A stretch of 64,000 bases of DNA from a marine actinobacterium MedAcidi-G3 (GCA_000817105.1 JUEP01000007.1:52811-116810), one strand, 5' to 3'; shown: positions 1 to 8,075, counted from the stretch's first letter. Notes: a model not told the origin generated them from the letters alone. Numbers and translations: made by a program.

Positions 1-2738
1 TTACCTAGCTTTGCTGCCGCGAAAACCTTCTGGACTTCACCCCCGAGGCGAGGGCCAAGAAGATTGCCATTAGGTCGTAGGCTCAAAGTTGCTAATTCGC
101 CGATGTCCTCAGTAAGAATAACTTCGTGGACGTTGATTTCTTCGGCGAGGAGTTGCACTACGTCGGTCAACTTGGAGGCTTCCTTGCCGGCAATTGTTAC
201 CGATGAGAGCGGAAGTCGTACCCGGAGACCAGCATCTTCTCTGAGCCTGAGAGCCATAGATGCGGCCTCTCGTATCTGATCCATTCTCGAAACGAGTTCG
301 GGGTCCTCGGGCAGTTCATTGAGGTCTGGCCAATTCTGGAGATGGACACTTTCACCTCCGGTTAAGCCTCCGTAAATTTCCTCCATAATCATCGGCAAGA
401 ACGGTGCCGCTACTCGTGTGAAGGTCGTTAGAACTGTATAGAGGGTGTCGTACGCATCAGGGTCTCCCTCGCCTCCTCCTTCCGGTCCCCAAAAGCGATC
501 ACGAGATCTTCGGATATACCAGTTGTTTAAGGCATCGATAAAAGCTTGGATTTCGGATGCTGCTCCAGGAAGGTCGTAAGCATCAAGCGCCTTGGTCGTT
601 TGTTCAACAAGAGAGCGGGTCTTAGCCAACAGGTAGCGATCTAGAAGATGTAAAGAGTTAGTTCGTATCTCCGCTTTGTGGCCATCAACATTGGCGTAAA
701 GAGTGAAAAAAGAGTACGCGTTCCATATAGGGATCAGTATTTGTCGCGTGACATCGTCAATGCCGGTGTCGGAGATACGGGTGTCTCCGCCCCTCGCGAT
801 GTTGGTTGACATGAGGTACCAACGGAGAGCGTCGGAGCCTTGTGAGTCAAAAATGTTTGTCGGTTCGGTGTAGTTCCGAAGCCTTTTAGACAGTTTGTTT
901 CCGTCCTCCGCTAATAGGATTCCATGACAGATGACGTTTTGGAAAGCGGGCCTGTCGAATAGCGCCCCTGCTAGCACGTGCAATGTGTAAAACCAGCCAC
1001 GAGTCTGATTGATGTATTCGACAATGAAGTCAGCAGGGAAATGCTCTTCGAACCATTGCTTGTTCTCAAATGGGTAGTGGACTTGAGCGAAGGGCATTGA
1101 CCCTGATTCGAACCAGCAGTCAAGAACTTCGGGCACTCTACGCATCGTACTTTTGCCCGTGGGGTCATCTGGATTGGGCCGGGTTAATTCATCGATGAAT
1201 GGGCGGTGGAGATCTGTAGGTCGAACGCCAAAGTCGGCCTCCAGCTCATCGAGGCTTCCATAAACGTCTGTGCGAGGGTAGTCAGGATCATCACTGACCC
1301 AAATAGGTATAGGTGAGCCCCAAAAGCGGTTGCGACTGATCGACCAATCCCTGGCTCCTGCCAGCCATTGGCCGAATCGACCGTCTTTGACGTGGGAAGG
1401 AACCCAATTAATTTGCTGGTTAATCTCCTCGAGTCGAGATCGAATTTTGGTCACCTCCACGTACCAAGAGGAAATCGCCTTGTAGATGATTGGAGTATCC
1501 GTTCTCCAGCAATGGGGATAGTTGTGTTCGTAGGTCTCGTGCCTTAGAACTCTGTCTACTTCTTTCAAATGTTGAATGATCTTCGGATTTGCATCGAAAA
1601 CGTTCTCATTTGCCCAAGGTTCGACTGCATGTGTGAAATTTCCTCGGTCATCTACCGGAACGACTTGTCCGATTTCGATCCCGTTGGCCTCGCAGGTGAC
1701 TTGGTCGTCTTCACCGAATCCTGGGGCCATGTGGACGATCCCAGTGCCTTCGCTTGTGTCAACGAAATCAGCGGAAAGTACACGAAAGGCATCGTCTCTT
1801 TCAGCAAAAAAATTAAATAAAGGTTTGTAATTTCGGCCAACCAGCGCAGATCCTGGCATTGTTGCGAGTACGACGTACTCACCAAGGTCCTCCGCGTATT
1901 TCTCAAGGCAGTTTGAACCTATGACCCATTGGGCCTCTGTTGTTTTAATCAGCGAATATTCTATTTCGGCGCCGACTGCTACAGCGAGATTCGAAGGAAG
2001 AGTCCAAGGGGTGGTCGTCCAGGCTAGTAGTCGTATTGGTTCACCCAATTCGGCCTTATCGAGGCCTTCGCTTTCTAGCTCGAACCAAACGGTGATCGCA
2101 GGATCTTGTCGCGGCCGAGTAGCGTCGTCCAGCCGAATTTCAAAGTTGGATAGAGGAGTTTCTGCGCCCCAAGAATAAGGCATAACGCGAAAAGCCTCGT
2201 AGATGAGATCTTGATCCCAAAGTTCTTTAAAAGCCCACATAACAGACTCCATGTAACTGAGGTCCATGGTTTTGTAGTCGTTTTCGAAGTCGACCCAGCG
2301 AGCTTGACGAGTGACCGTCTCTTGCCATTCAGAGGTGTATTTGAGTACAGACTCTCTGCAGCTCGCGTTAAAGCTTTCAATTCCGTGTTCTGTGATTGCG
2401 ACACGGCCACTGACACCAAGCTCTTGCTCTGTTTCCATTTCTGCTGGCAGTCCGTGGCAATCCCAACCGAATCTTCTTTCAACGCGCTTACCAAGCATCG
2501 TTTGATATCGGGGGACTACGTCTTTTACGTATCCAGTCAAAAGATGCCCGTGGTGGGGCAGCCCGTTGGCAAATGGCGGACCGTCGTAAAAGACGTACTC
2601 GTTATCTTCGGCTCGGGCATCAATGGAGTCTTCGAAGGTGTTGTTTTTAGCCCAACGGTCTAGAACGGAGCGTTCAATAGCCGGAAAATCAGCCCTGTTC
2701 GGGACGCGAGGATAAGGAGTGTCGTCTGAAGTGCTCAT
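1..2738 (-). CDS. ileS: Isoleucyl-tRNA synthetase, type 2, C-terminus cut by window edge
   Basis: Charges tRNA-Ile with isoleucine in the cytoplasm. About 912 residues are visible, from ATG at 2738; the last part of the anticodon-binding C-terminal region lies outside the window. It is not in the ORF track because no stop is present. The class I signature reads FYDGPPFANGLPHHGH near residue 55, and the KMSKS loop reads KLSKR near residue 615. The PPFANGLPH context and KxSKR loop are those of type-2 (eukaryote-like) IleRS, the form associated with mupirocin insensitivity. The usual HYGH is HHGH here. The editing domain lies in the middle. No T-box motif is seen in the short upstream region. 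A 7-codon ORF overlaps the start. Identity is certain. Confidence 0.97.
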   Translation of the reverse strand, partial: MSTSDDTPYPRVPNRADFPAIERSVLDRWAKNNTFEDSIDARAEDNEYVFYDGPPFANGLPHHGHLLTGYVKDVVPRYQTMLGKRVERRFGWDCHGLPAEMETEQELGVSGRVAITEHGIESFNASCRESVLKYTSEWQETVTRQARWVDFENDYKTMDLSYMESVMWAFKELWDQDLIYEAFRVMPYSWGAETPLSNFEIRLDDATRPRQDPAITVWFELESEGLDKAELGEPIRLLAWTTTPWTLPSNLAVAVGAEIEYSLIKTTEAQWVIGSNCLEKYAEDLGEYVVLATMPGSALVGRNYKPLFNFFAERDDAFRVLSADFVDTSEGTGIVHMAPGFGEDDQVTCEANGIEIGQVVPVDDRGNFTHAVEPWANENVFDANPKIIQHLKEVDRVLRHETYEHNYPHCWRTDTPIIYKAISSWYVEVTKIRSRLEEINQQINWVPSHVKDGRFGQWLAGARDWSISRNRFWGSPIPIWVSDDPDYPRTDVYGSLDELEADFGVRPTDLHRPFIDELTRPNPDDPTGKSTMRRVPEVLDCWFESGSMPFAQVHYPFENKQWFEEHFPADFIVEYINQTRGWFYTLHVLAGALFDRPAFQNVICHGILLAEDGNKLSKRLRNYTEPTNIFDSQGSDALRWYLMSTNIARGGDTRISDTGIDDVTRQILIPIWNAYSFFTLYANVDGHKAEIRTNSLHLLDRYLLAKTRSLVEQTTKALDAYDLPGAASEIQAFIDALNNWYIRRSRDRFWGPEGGGEGDPDAYDTLYTVLTTFTRVAAPFLPMIMEEIYGGLTGGESVHLQNWPDLNELPEDPELVSRMDQIREAASMALRLREDAGLRVRLPLSSVTIAGKEASKLTDVVQLLAEEINVHEVILTEDIGELATLSLRPNGNLLGPRLGGEVQKVFAAAKLG

Positions 2739-2758
2739 TGTCGTTCCAAGTAAGGCAT
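2735..2758 (-). CDS. Possible 7-aa upstream ORF coupled to ileS
   Basis: ATG at 2758 opens a 7-codon frame (MPYLERQ) whose TGA overlaps the ileS ATG as ATGA. A TANNNT hexamer (TAACTT) lies 10 nt upstream, so the transcript would have only a very short leader, and GGAGG also precedes the ATG. The arrangement resembles the leaderless mini-ORFs at menA and rpsA, but the spacing is looser, so it could be chance. Confidence 0.3.
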   Translation of the reverse strand: MPYLERQ

Positions 2759-2845
2759 GCCTCCATTCAAGTTACCGGCTGGAACTTGTTTGCCTATTAT
2801 TTAAACGTTCTTGAGATAGTCCGCGGCTCGGGGTCGCTTCGGGGA

Positions 2846-2851
2846 TATGAT
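2846..2851 (+). promoter_or_regulatory. Candidate -10 for the dksA-like/lspA/rluD unit
   Basis: TATGAT lies 39 nt before the ATG at 2891 and would give a leader of about 33 nt that ends in AGGTGAG, a plausible ribosome binding site. No clear -35 is visible. Confidence 0.35.
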
Positions 2852-2890
2852 GCGACACCTTTTCGAACCCGAGTATTCCGCAGGTGAGTT

Positions 2891-3475
2891 ATGGCGAAAA
2901 AGAAGCCAGATGTGAAGAAGAAGGCAGCGGCTAAGAAGAATGCCCCTGTGAAGAAGAAGGCAGCGGCTAAGAAGAATGCCCCTGTGAAGAAGAAGGCAGC
3001 GGCTAAGAAGAGTGCCCCTGTGAAGAAGAAGGCAGCGGCTAAGAAGAGTGCCCCTGTGAAGAAGAAGGCAGCGGCCAAAAAGAAGATTTCGGCCAAGGCG
3101 CGTTTCAACGCAGCCTGGTTGAAGAAACAGCGTGAGGCTCTCTTGGCCGAACGCGAGAGCTATACGCGCCATGCTGAGTTTCTTGAGGCTGAAGCCGACC
3201 AATTGGCCAGAGATCGAGAGCCTGGCGATGTGCAATTTGATGAAGAATCTGGAGAAGGTGACTCGATCGCTGTTGAACGAGACAGAGACTTACAGCTTTC
3301 TGCTCAAGCACGTGCCGCAATCCAAGAAATTGATGAGGCTCTCGAACGAATCAAGAAAGACACTTACGGAATAAGTGTTGTTTCCGGACTTCCGATACCG
3401 AAAGAACGGCTTGAGGCGATTCCACATGCGGACAAGCGCGTTGAGGAGAAAGCCACCGGCATGTCGTGGCGTTGA
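2891..3475 (+). CDS. DksA/TraR-family protein with Lys/Ala repeat tail, zinc site lost
   Basis: The C-terminal half (about residues 65-194) has the DksA/TraR layout: a coiled-coil region (KKQREALLAERESY) followed by the globular motif YGIxxxSGxPIPxERLEAxPxA. DksA-like proteins bind the RNA polymerase secondary channel. Here the four zinc-finger cysteines are absent: the usual YGxCxxCG reads YGISVVSG and no C-terminal CxxC follows. The first 65 residues are a basic tail of 12-residue repeats (VKKKAAAKKNAP), resembling histone H1-like or nucleoid-protein tails and likely to bind nucleic acid. It lies upstream of lspA with a 4-nt gap, so the two are probably cotranscribed. The function beyond RNAP or DNA association is inferred. 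Confidence 0.85.
   Translation: MAKKKPDVKKKAAAKKNAPVKKKAAAKKNAPVKKKAAAKKSAPVKKKAAAKKSAPVKKKAAAKKKISAKARFNAAWLKKQREALLAERESYTRHAEFLEAEADQLARDREPGDVQFDEESGEGDSIAVERDRDLQLSAQARAAIQEIDEALERIKKDTYGISVVSGLPIPKERLEAIPHADKRVEEKATGMSWR
2912..3085 (+). repeat. 36-bp in-frame tandem repeat (about 4.8 copies)
   Basis: The unit gtgaagaagaaggcagcggc... repeats every 36 bp at 2912, 2948, 2984, 3020 and a partial copy at 3056. Copies differ only at the Asn/Ser codon (aat to agt) and a few third positions near the end, which indicates recent slippage or duplication. It encodes VKKKAAAKK(N/S)AP. Confidence 0.95.
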
Positions 3476-3479
3476 CCTT

Positions 3480-3968
3480 GTGGCTACGTCTCAAAAAGCA
3501 CCCAAGTCTCTATGGATAGTCTTAACAACCGTATTTGTTTTAGCTGTTGACCAGTGGAGCAAGTACTGGGCGGTTGAAGCTTTAAGCGATCAGACAATTG
3601 GCGTTATCTGGAAACTCCGCTTCCATTTAACAGGTAACACTGGTTTCGCTTTCAGTACGGGTCAAGGCTTGGGCCCCATCCTCGGAGTTGTTGCATCAGC
3701 CATTGTTGTGGTCCTTTGGCGGATGAGGAGCAGGTTTTCTGGGACAGTGTCTACTGTTGCTCTCGGTTTGGTACTTGGTGGCGCGTGCGGGAACCTCATC
3801 GACCGCGCGGTGCGTAAACCGGGGTGGGGTCGCGGCGCAGTTGTCGACTTCATCGATCTCCAATTTTGGCCTGTTTTTAACGTGGCGGATATGGCAATCG
3901 TAATTGGCGTCTTACTCTTATCAGTAATGATGTGGCTAGAGCAGCGTGGAGCAAAGTCTGGTGCGTGA
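3480..3968 (+). CDS. lspA: Lipoprotein signal peptidase (signal peptidase II)
   Basis: A membrane aspartyl protease that removes signal peptides from prolipoproteins after diacylglyceryl attachment. About 162 residues with four membrane segments. Family motifs in order: VDQWSKYWA, NTGFAFS (NxGxAF), GGACGNLIDR with the first catalytic Asp, and VVDFIDL..FNVAD with the second. The ORF track runs upstream to 3375, but that extension overlaps the previous gene and is not LspA-like. GTG at 3480, four nt after the previous stop, gives the normal family length. It overlaps rluD by a few bases, a classic lspA-rluD pair. Confidence 0.95.
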   Translation: MATSQKAPKSLWIVLTTVFVLAVDQWSKYWAVEALSDQTIGVIWKLRFHLTGNTGFAFSTGQGLGPILGVVASAIVVVLWRMRSRFSGTVSTVALGLVLGGACGNLIDRAVRKPGWGRGAVVDFIDLQFWPVFNVADMAIVIGVLLLSVMMWLEQRGAKSGA

Positions 3969-4908
3969 CGAAATCCCCAACGCGCTTGACGGCGAACGCG
4001 TAGATCGCGTTGCTGCGTTGATGACTGGGCTGAGTCGAAGCGCCATAACAAAGTTGATCTCTCAAGGCGATGTAAGTCGTAATGGTCAAAAAGTAGAAAG
4101 TGGTTCAGATCGTGTAACGCTTGGAGATCAGATCGAAGTGGATGTGCCTCTCGAAAAGGAACTCCCATCGGAACTCGTTGCAGATACTGAAGTCCAGTTC
4201 GAAGTAGTGCATGAAGACGAATCGTTGGTTGTAATCAATAAGCCCATTGGTTTGGTAGTTCATCCAGGCGCTGGACGCAGCGGTTCTACTTTGGCCCATG
4301 GGCTACTGGCCCGATACCCAGAAGTCGTTCAAGTTGGTGAGCCCGATCGACCTGGAATCGTGCATCGATTAGATCGCGATACGAGTGGGCTCTTGATTTG
4401 CGCTCGAACGAACGAGGCGCTCAGTCAACTGAGTCAGGACCTCGCAGATCGCCTTATCCATCGCAGTTATTTAACGATTGCTTCTGGTTGTCCGGAAGCC
4501 CCCAAGGGAACTATCGACGCCCCTATTGGTCGCAGTCGACGCGCACGAACAAAAATGACGGTTACAGAAGATGGGCGAGAAGCACGAACCCACTATGAAG
4601 TCTTAGAAACCTGGACATACCCAAAGCAGGCTTCACTTTTGAAATGCACTTTGGACACCGGTCGCACTCATCAAATTCGAGTCCATTTGCGGGCGATCGG
4701 TTGTCCTGTCTTGGGTGACGCGGTCTATGGAAAGAGGGACCCTTTCGGAATTGGGCGACCGCTACTTCATTCTGCTGAAATCTCTTTTGTTCATCCTGTC
4801 ACTGAGGAAGAAATGAATTTTGTATGTAAACCCCCCGCTGACTTTGATAGAGCGCTGTCTGGATTTCGAGTGCAAAATCTTGACGATGCTTCTGCTGATC
4901 CCGGCTAG
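3961..4908 (+). CDS. rluD: 23S rRNA pseudouridine synthase, RluD type
   Basis: Isomerises uridines to pseudouridine in 23S rRNA (U1911/1915/1917 in E. coli for RluD). An N-terminal S4 RNA-binding domain (RVDRVAALMTGLSRSAITKLI) is followed by the RsuA/RluA catalytic domain with HRLDRDTSGLL, which carries the catalytic Asp, and later TGRTHQIRVHL. GTG at 3961 has GGAG nine nt upstream; GTG at 3946 (ORF track) is possible and adds five residues. Overlaps the end of lspA. The exact target uridines are inferred from family only. Confidence 0.93.
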   Translation: MRDEIPNALDGERVDRVAALMTGLSRSAITKLISQGDVSRNGQKVESGSDRVTLGDQIEVDVPLEKELPSELVADTEVQFEVVHEDESLVVINKPIGLVVHPGAGRSGSTLAHGLLARYPEVVQVGEPDRPGIVHRLDRDTSGLLICARTNEALSQLSQDLADRLIHRSYLTIASGCPEAPKGTIDAPIGRSRRARTKMTVTEDGREARTHYEVLETWTYPKQASLLKCTLDTGRTHQIRVHLRAIGCPVLGDAVYGKRDPFGIGRPLLHSAEISFVHPVTEEEMNFVCKPPADFDRALSGFRVQNLDDASADPG

Positions 4909-4929
4909 ATCGGTAACTCATAATCAGGC

Positions 4930-4952
4930 TTGAGTGGGACTTAATTATTTTT
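4930..4952 (+). terminator. Weak candidate intrinsic terminator after rluD
   Basis: TTGAGT-GGG-ACTTAA forms a 6-bp stem (one G-T pair) followed by TTATTTTT. The stem is AT-rich and therefore weak. Confidence 0.3.
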
Positions 4953-4994
4953 CGTTTATCTCTGTGTTTGAGGATGTTTATGCGTTGACGCATC

Positions 4995-5000
4995 TATTGT
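4995..5000 (+). promoter_or_regulatory. Leaderless -10 (TATTGT) for the phosphodiesterase-like gene
   Basis: TATTGT is followed by 6 nt and the GTG start at 5007, so the mRNA would begin at or next to the start codon. No -35 consensus is evident. Confidence 0.6.
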
Positions 5001-5006
5001 GCGTTT

Positions 5007-6101
5007 GTGGTTGTTGCTGAGAAGAGGGTCCTACCATCTAGTGGAGATACTTCTGTCTCTTCTATTGTCCCAGCAGTCCTCACAAGACAATCAAACTCTT
5101 TGGTGTCCGAAGAAATGTTAGCGGCCGATGCCGTAGTCCTCTTTGTGGTCGATGGGATGGGGTGGCACCAAATTGACAGATACCGGGACCAACTTCCCTG
5201 TCTTGGTGAAGCTTTGGGAGCGCCCATAACTACAGTTGCTCCAAGCACGACGGCGACAGCACTAACGTCTATTTGCACTGGAGTTTTACCCGGGGAACAC
5301 GGTGTCATCGGGTACAAGGTGGATACCCCCAGCGGTCTGCTCAATTGTTTGCGTTGGACTAGCGGCTCAAAGCTGATGATGAGGGATGTTCCTCCAATTG
5401 ACTTCCAACCGGTTGAGCCCTTCTTGGGCGCCTCGCCTCCGGTTGTGACCCGTGCAGAGTTCCAAAAGAGTGGTTTCACCCAAGCACATCTGAGAAACGG
5501 CCGATTTTGCGGTTGGTGGTCGCCAGCGACGCTAGTGACTGAAATAGATGAGCAGTTGAGGGCTGGCGCACCATTTGTTTACGCTTATTACGACGCTCTC
5601 GACAAGGTTGCCCATGTTCACGGCTTAGGGCGCCATTATTTGGATGAACTGAAATTTGTGGATGCCCTCGTGGAGCGGATAGTTGCGGAAGTCCCAGAAG
5701 ACGTGACGTTGCTTGTTACGGCCGACCACGGAATGGTCGAGGTTGGAGACAAAATATTCGATATTCATGACGAGCTCGTTAAGCGGACATCTCGAACATC
5801 AGGAGAGGCACGGTTCCTGTGGCTCCATGCCAAAGACGACGACCACAGTGGTCTCCTAAGAGCAGCTGAGGTTCATTCTGATGTGGCGTGGGTTGCGGGT
5901 ATAGATCAAGTTTTAGATGAGTGCTGGTTCGGCCCTTACGTGACCCCAGAAGCACGGATGAGGATGGGTGAGGTCGCTATCGTTGCGCGTGAACCTGTGG
6001 CGCTGATGGATCCGCGGCAACCTGATGCCCCGAACCTAGTAGCTCGACACGGTTCGATGACTGAAGAAGAGATGCATGTTCCCTTTCTTGCCTTCTCGTA
6101 A
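5007..6101 (+). CDS. Alkaline phosphatase / type I phosphodiesterase family protein
   Basis: 364 residues of the alkaline-phosphatase fold (nucleotide pyrophosphatase/phosphodiesterase branch). Metal-site motifs are visible: VVDGMGW near residue 48 (first metal Asp), the APSTTATALT segment that carries the Thr nucleophile region, YYDALDKVAHVHG (Asp and His metal ligands), TADHGM near 240 and ARHGSMTEEEM near the C-terminus. No signal peptide or membrane segment is seen, so it is probably cytoplasmic. The substrate is unknown; nucleotide or sugar phosphodiesters are typical of the family. The GTG start is supported by a leaderless -10. Confidence 0.88.
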   Translation: MVVAEKRVLPSSGDTSVSSIVPAVLTRQSNSLVSEEMLAADAVVLFVVDGMGWHQIDRYRDQLPCLGEALGAPITTVAPSTTATALTSICTGVLPGEHGVIGYKVDTPSGLLNCLRWTSGSKLMMRDVPPIDFQPVEPFLGASPPVVTRAEFQKSGFTQAHLRNGRFCGWWSPATLVTEIDEQLRAGAPFVYAYYDALDKVAHVHGLGRHYLDELKFVDALVERIVAEVPEDVTLLVTADHGMVEVGDKIFDIHDELVKRTSRTSGEARFLWLHAKDDDHSGLLRAAEVHSDVAWVAGIDQVLDECWFGPYVTPEARMRMGEVAIVAREPVALMDPRQPDAPNLVARHGSMTEEEMHVPFLAFS

Positions 6102-6132
6102 TAATTTTAGTTCGTTCAGCTACCTGCGCCGG

Positions 6133-6138
6133 TAGAAT
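6133..6138 (+). promoter_or_regulatory. Leaderless -10 (TAGAAT) for bpa
   Basis: TAGAAT, 6 nt, then ATG at 6145; there is no SD between, so the bpa transcript is predicted to be leaderless. Confidence 0.7.
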
Positions 6139-6144
6139 TCTCGC

Positions 6145-6675
6145 ATGGTTGAGCAGCAATTCGACTCTTCTGGCGGCCCGTCAGAATCGACTCCTGAAAA
6201 CGTCGAGTTAATTGAACTCGAAGGCGCTATCAACGGAGACGGCGAACCTCCTGCGATTTCAGAGCCGGGCAAGGTCATGCGGATCGGCTCGATGATCAGA
6301 ACGTTGTTAGAAGAAGTTCGTGAAGCCCACCTTGACGAGGCTAGTCGCGATCGGATGAGAGAGATTTATGAACAGTCAGTCGAAGAATTGTCTGAGGCAC
6401 TGGCTCCTGAACTTAGAGACGAGCTAGCACGACTCGCACTACCATTTAGCTCTGACTCGCCATCGGAGGGAGAATTGCGAGTTGCTCAAGCGCAATTAGT
6501 AGGTTGGCTTGAAGGGTTGTTTCACGGGATTCAGGCTGCAGTTGCAGCTCAGCAAATGATGGCGCAACGCCAACTGATGGAAATGCGCCAGGGTGCTCTT
6601 CCACCTGGATTGAGCGCCCCTGAGGGAGCTGAAACCAAGCAGTCCGAAGGTCATCCGGGAGGCGTTTATCTATGA
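6145..6675 (+). CDS. bpa: Bacterial proteasome activator Bpa (PafE)
   Basis: 176 residues of the DUF2587 family. In mycobacteria Bpa/PafE forms a dodecameric ring that docks on the 20S proteasome and lets it degrade unfolded proteins without ATP. Recognisable core: GKVMRIGSMIRTLLEEVREAHLDEASRDRMREIYEQS, LAPELRDELARLALPF, LRVAQAQLVGWLEGLFHGIQ and MRQGALPPG. The C-terminus GGVYL keeps the Tyr-Leu end of the GQYL docking motif. The gene implies that the organism has an actinobacterial 20S proteasome, which is not in this window. It ends in an ATGA overlap with a small ORF. Confidence 0.95.
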   Translation: MVEQQFDSSGGPSESTPENVELIELEGAINGDGEPPAISEPGKVMRIGSMIRTLLEEVREAHLDEASRDRMREIYEQSVEELSEALAPELRDELARLALPFSSDSPSEGELRVAQAQLVGWLEGLFHGIQAAVAAQQMMAQRQLMEMRQGALPPGLSAPEGAETKQSEGHPGGVYL

Positions 6676-6755
6676 TGGCTAAAGGTATTTCGCTTAATTC
6701 TGATTTATCGGCTGAAATCTTAAGCCGACGTGCACTTGTGGAGGAAACTTCCTGA
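6672..6755 (+). CDS. Small 27-aa ORF coupled between bpa and the next gene
   Basis: Too short for the ORF track. ATGATG at 6672 overlaps the bpa stop (ATGA), and the reading frame MMAKGISLNSDL...EETS ends in TGA at 6753-6755, whose last base begins the next ATG (TGATG). GGGAGG lies nine nt before the start, and GGAGG precedes the following gene. Coupling at both ends argues for real translation. No motif is recognised. It could be a functional microprotein or simply a ribosome-relay ORF. Confidence 0.6.
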   Translation: MMAKGISLNSDLSAEILSRRALVEETS

Positions 6756-7420
6756 TGGCTTTGACGGTCGAAACTAAAGATTGCACTGCCCTAAGCGATG
6801 CCGAAATCGAAGAGATGGCGGACCTCATCGAGGATGAGCCGATGGTTTTCGATGTTGGTGAACTATCCAAGCAAAGAGATGCGTGGGTGCTTGTGACGCA
6901 GGTTCGAGATGGAAATAACTTATCTGCCTACGGTTTCTGCACCCTCGAGCGTGTGGGTGGTGATCCAACGGTATTGATAGGTCTCGCAGCGGTTAAAAGA
7001 ACTAGTCGCAGAGAGAGTGCTCTAAAGGCAATGATTACCGACCAGATGCGACGTGCTGTGCTGGCATTTCCTGATGAGGATGTCCTTGTCGCGACACAAA
7101 TGGCGGACCCGGCTGCATTTGATGCTTACAAACCACTCAGCCACGTTGTTCCCCGACCTGGCTATGAGGCCAACGGTGAGGATCGCGCTTGGGGTCGAAG
7201 ACTAGCTAAGCGCTTTGACGTAAGGGGAGAGTACAAAGCCAAAGAATTCCGGGTTTATGGCGAAGGTCGACCGTCGCTAGTTCTAAACCACAACTCGTCG
7301 AAGCCTGAAAGCATTAAACCAGAAGTTTCGGCCCTTTTCGATGGGTATGACGTCTTGAAAGGCGATGCATTGGTGACCTTTGGATGGGCCACCCGCGAGA
7401 AGCTCGCGAAATTGCTCTAA
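6755..7420 (+). CDS. Protein of unknown function next to bpa
   Basis: 221 residues, no signal peptide or membrane segment. The sequence is acidic at the N-terminus (DAEIEEMADLIEDEP) and has an alpha/beta pattern; the stretch YGFCTLERVGGDPTVLIGLAAVKR is reminiscent of a GNAT-type acyltransferase core, but no acetyl-CoA loop (R/QxxGxG/A) is visible, so I do not assign a function. It begins in a TGATG overlap with the small ORF and has GGAGG upstream. Probably cotranscribed with bpa, which makes a link to proteasome biology possible but unproven. Confidence 0.75.
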   Translation: MALTVETKDCTALSDAEIEEMADLIEDEPMVFDVGELSKQRDAWVLVTQVRDGNNLSAYGFCTLERVGGDPTVLIGLAAVKRTSRRESALKAMITDQMRRAVLAFPDEDVLVATQMADPAAFDAYKPLSHVVPRPGYEANGEDRAWGRRLAKRFDVRGEYKAKEFRVYGEGRPSLVLNHNSSKPESIKPEVSALFDGYDVLKGDALVTFGWATREKLAKLL

Positions 7421-7436
7421 GTCCTCGGCAGCCCTA

Positions 7437-8051
7437 GTGGACTTTTCTGAACTCATCCGCAAGCGCCGAATGACCAGATCGTTTCTGGTCGACCCAGTAC
7501 CTGTAGAGAAATTGGACCGGGTCCTTGACAGCGCGCGCCGAGTGCCGTCAGCAGGAAACACGCAAGGGTTCGATTTTGTCGTCCTAGAAGGGTTTGAAAC
7601 GTCTGTTTACTGGGACGTCACCCTTCCTCCTGAGCGCAGAGAAAAGTTTCGTTGGCAGGGGTTGTTGCGGGCTCCTGTACTTGTAACTATTTGGGCCGAC
7701 GCTGGTGCTTATTTGAAACGATATGGCCAAGAAGACAAAGCACATAGCGGTCTTGGTAATGATGTTGGTGCATGGGCAACTCCCTATTGGATTGTCGATA
7801 GCAGTTTCGCGGCAATGGCAATGCAGCTTGCGGCTATCGATGAAGGGTTAGGGGTTCTATTTTTCGGTATGTTTGATCATTCGAGTGAACTTGCAGAGGC
7901 TTTGGGGGTGCCGGGTGACCGTATGCCGATCGGAACCATCGCTATGGGATGGCCGGATGACGCCGATAAAACGATGGGTCGTTCGGCTTCGATGGAACGA
8001 CGTCCATTAGAGGACGGAACGGAAAGTGTCGTGCACCGGGGACAATGGTAA
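7437..8051 (+). CDS. Nitroreductase-family FMN oxidoreductase
   Basis: About 204 residues from GTG at 7437 (the ORF track start at 7380 overlaps the previous gene and is not family-like). The N-terminus FSELIRKRRMTRSFLVDPVP and RRVPSAGNTQGFDFVV match the FMN-binding start of nitroreductases; DSSFAAMAMQLAAIDEGLGVLFFGMFDHS and IAMGWPDD match the C-terminal flavin and dimer region. Such enzymes reduce nitro compounds, quinones or flavins with NAD(P)H, or act in cofactor metabolism; the actual substrate cannot be told. It starts 17 nt after the previous gene. Confidence 0.88.
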   Translation: MDFSELIRKRRMTRSFLVDPVPVEKLDRVLDSARRVPSAGNTQGFDFVVLEGFETSVYWDVTLPPERREKFRWQGLLRAPVLVTIWADAGAYLKRYGQEDKAHSGLGNDVGAWATPYWIVDSSFAAMAMQLAAIDEGLGVLFFGMFDHSSELAEALGVPGDRMPIGTIAMGWPDDADKTMGRSASMERRPLEDGTESVVHRGQW

Positions 8052-8075
8052 GCACATGACTCGTAGGGAGCGAAG

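Noticed and set aside
2739-2890. T-box riboswitch for ileS
   Set aside because: The region is short and has no TGGNACCGCG-like antiterminator sequence on the minus strand.
2912-3085. CRISPR-like repeat array
   Set aside because: The repeats are tandem without unique spacers, are in frame, and code for a protein tail.
2797-3108. Hydrophobic repeat ORF (FFFTGALFLAAA) on the minus strand
   Set aside because: It is the antisense shadow of the KKKAAAKK repeats of the DksA-like gene.
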